Source: Holophagae bacterium (GTDB lineage Bacteria; Acidobacteriota; Thermoanaerobaculia; Thermoanaerobaculales; Sulfomarinibacteraceae). Taken from it: a DNA stretch of 5,884 bases. Every line of letters starts with the position of its first letter. Position 1 is the first letter of the stretch. Made by a program: the position numbers and the translations under genes. This document shows, piece after piece, positions 5,860 to 5,884 of the stretch. The notes under the pieces were generated by a model. The model did not search any database, was not told the DNA's origin, and saw only the letters and a program-made list of their open reading frames with translations. The DNA lies in assembly GCA_030609785.1 (NCBI GenBank), contig JAUWTC010000189.1, positions 1-5,884 on the forward strand, written 5' to 3'.

Positions 5860-5884
5860 AACAACGATGAAACGAAGAACACAA
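5860..5884. repeat. Dispersed CAC-RAAG repeat, copy D (cut by the window end)
   Basis: Without gaps, 21 of 25 bases match positions 255-279 of copy A, including AACGAAG-AACACAA. The inverted partner, if present, lies beyond the window. It follows a 12-base A-run (5847-5858). The ATG at 5867 inside it has no ribosome binding site and is best read as part of the repeat. Confidence 0.6.

Noticed and set aside
5867..5884. ATG starting MKRRTQ at the right edge as a new gene start
   Set aside because: It has no Shine-Dalgarno, only an A-run upstream, and the bases match the left arm of the dispersed repeat.

Overview
The window comes from the chromosome of a Gram-negative (diderm) bacterium of fairly high GC. 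It encodes two TonB-dependent outer-membrane receptors, and its third complete gene carries a lipoprotein signal. Nothing identifies the lineage. The GC-rich coding style, the receptor types and the dispersed small CAC-RAAG repeats between genes would suit a deltaproteobacterial or Acidobacteriota-like environmental genome, but this is a guess.

Layout. Positions 1-183 hold the last 60 codons of a NifS/IscS-type cysteine desulfurase (+). A 78-nt imperfect hairpin repeat lies between it and a convergent gene at 363-2552 (-). That gene encodes a 729-aa TonB-dependent receptor with an N-terminal carboxypeptidase-regulatory-like domain, and it most likely starts at a TTG codon with a good ribosome binding site. 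The divergent spacer, 2553-3062, contains another copy of the repeat and then a well-conserved cobalamin (B12) riboswitch at about 2771-3058. The riboswitch leads directly into btuB (3063-4910, +), whose 615-aa product is a vitamin B12 receptor of near-standard length. After a 333-bp spacer with a third, perfectly paired repeat hairpin comes a 162-aa lipoprotein gene (5244-5732, +). Its mature part is alanine-rich and built on a strict 44-residue cysteine superrepeat. A possible terminator and the start of a fourth repeat copy close the window.

Functional reading. The clear logic is B12 import. When cobalamin is plentiful the riboswitch should lower BtuB synthesis, probably by hiding the ribosome binding site, since a C-run can pair with the Shine-Dalgarno sequence and no U-tract terminator is visible. 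The divergent receptor is a second outer-membrane importer of unknown substrate. It does not lie downstream of the riboswitch, so it should not be controlled by it. The cysteine-repeat lipoprotein is not a family I recognise and is the most novel item here. The repeat family, present in all four intergenic gaps, is the second item of interest.
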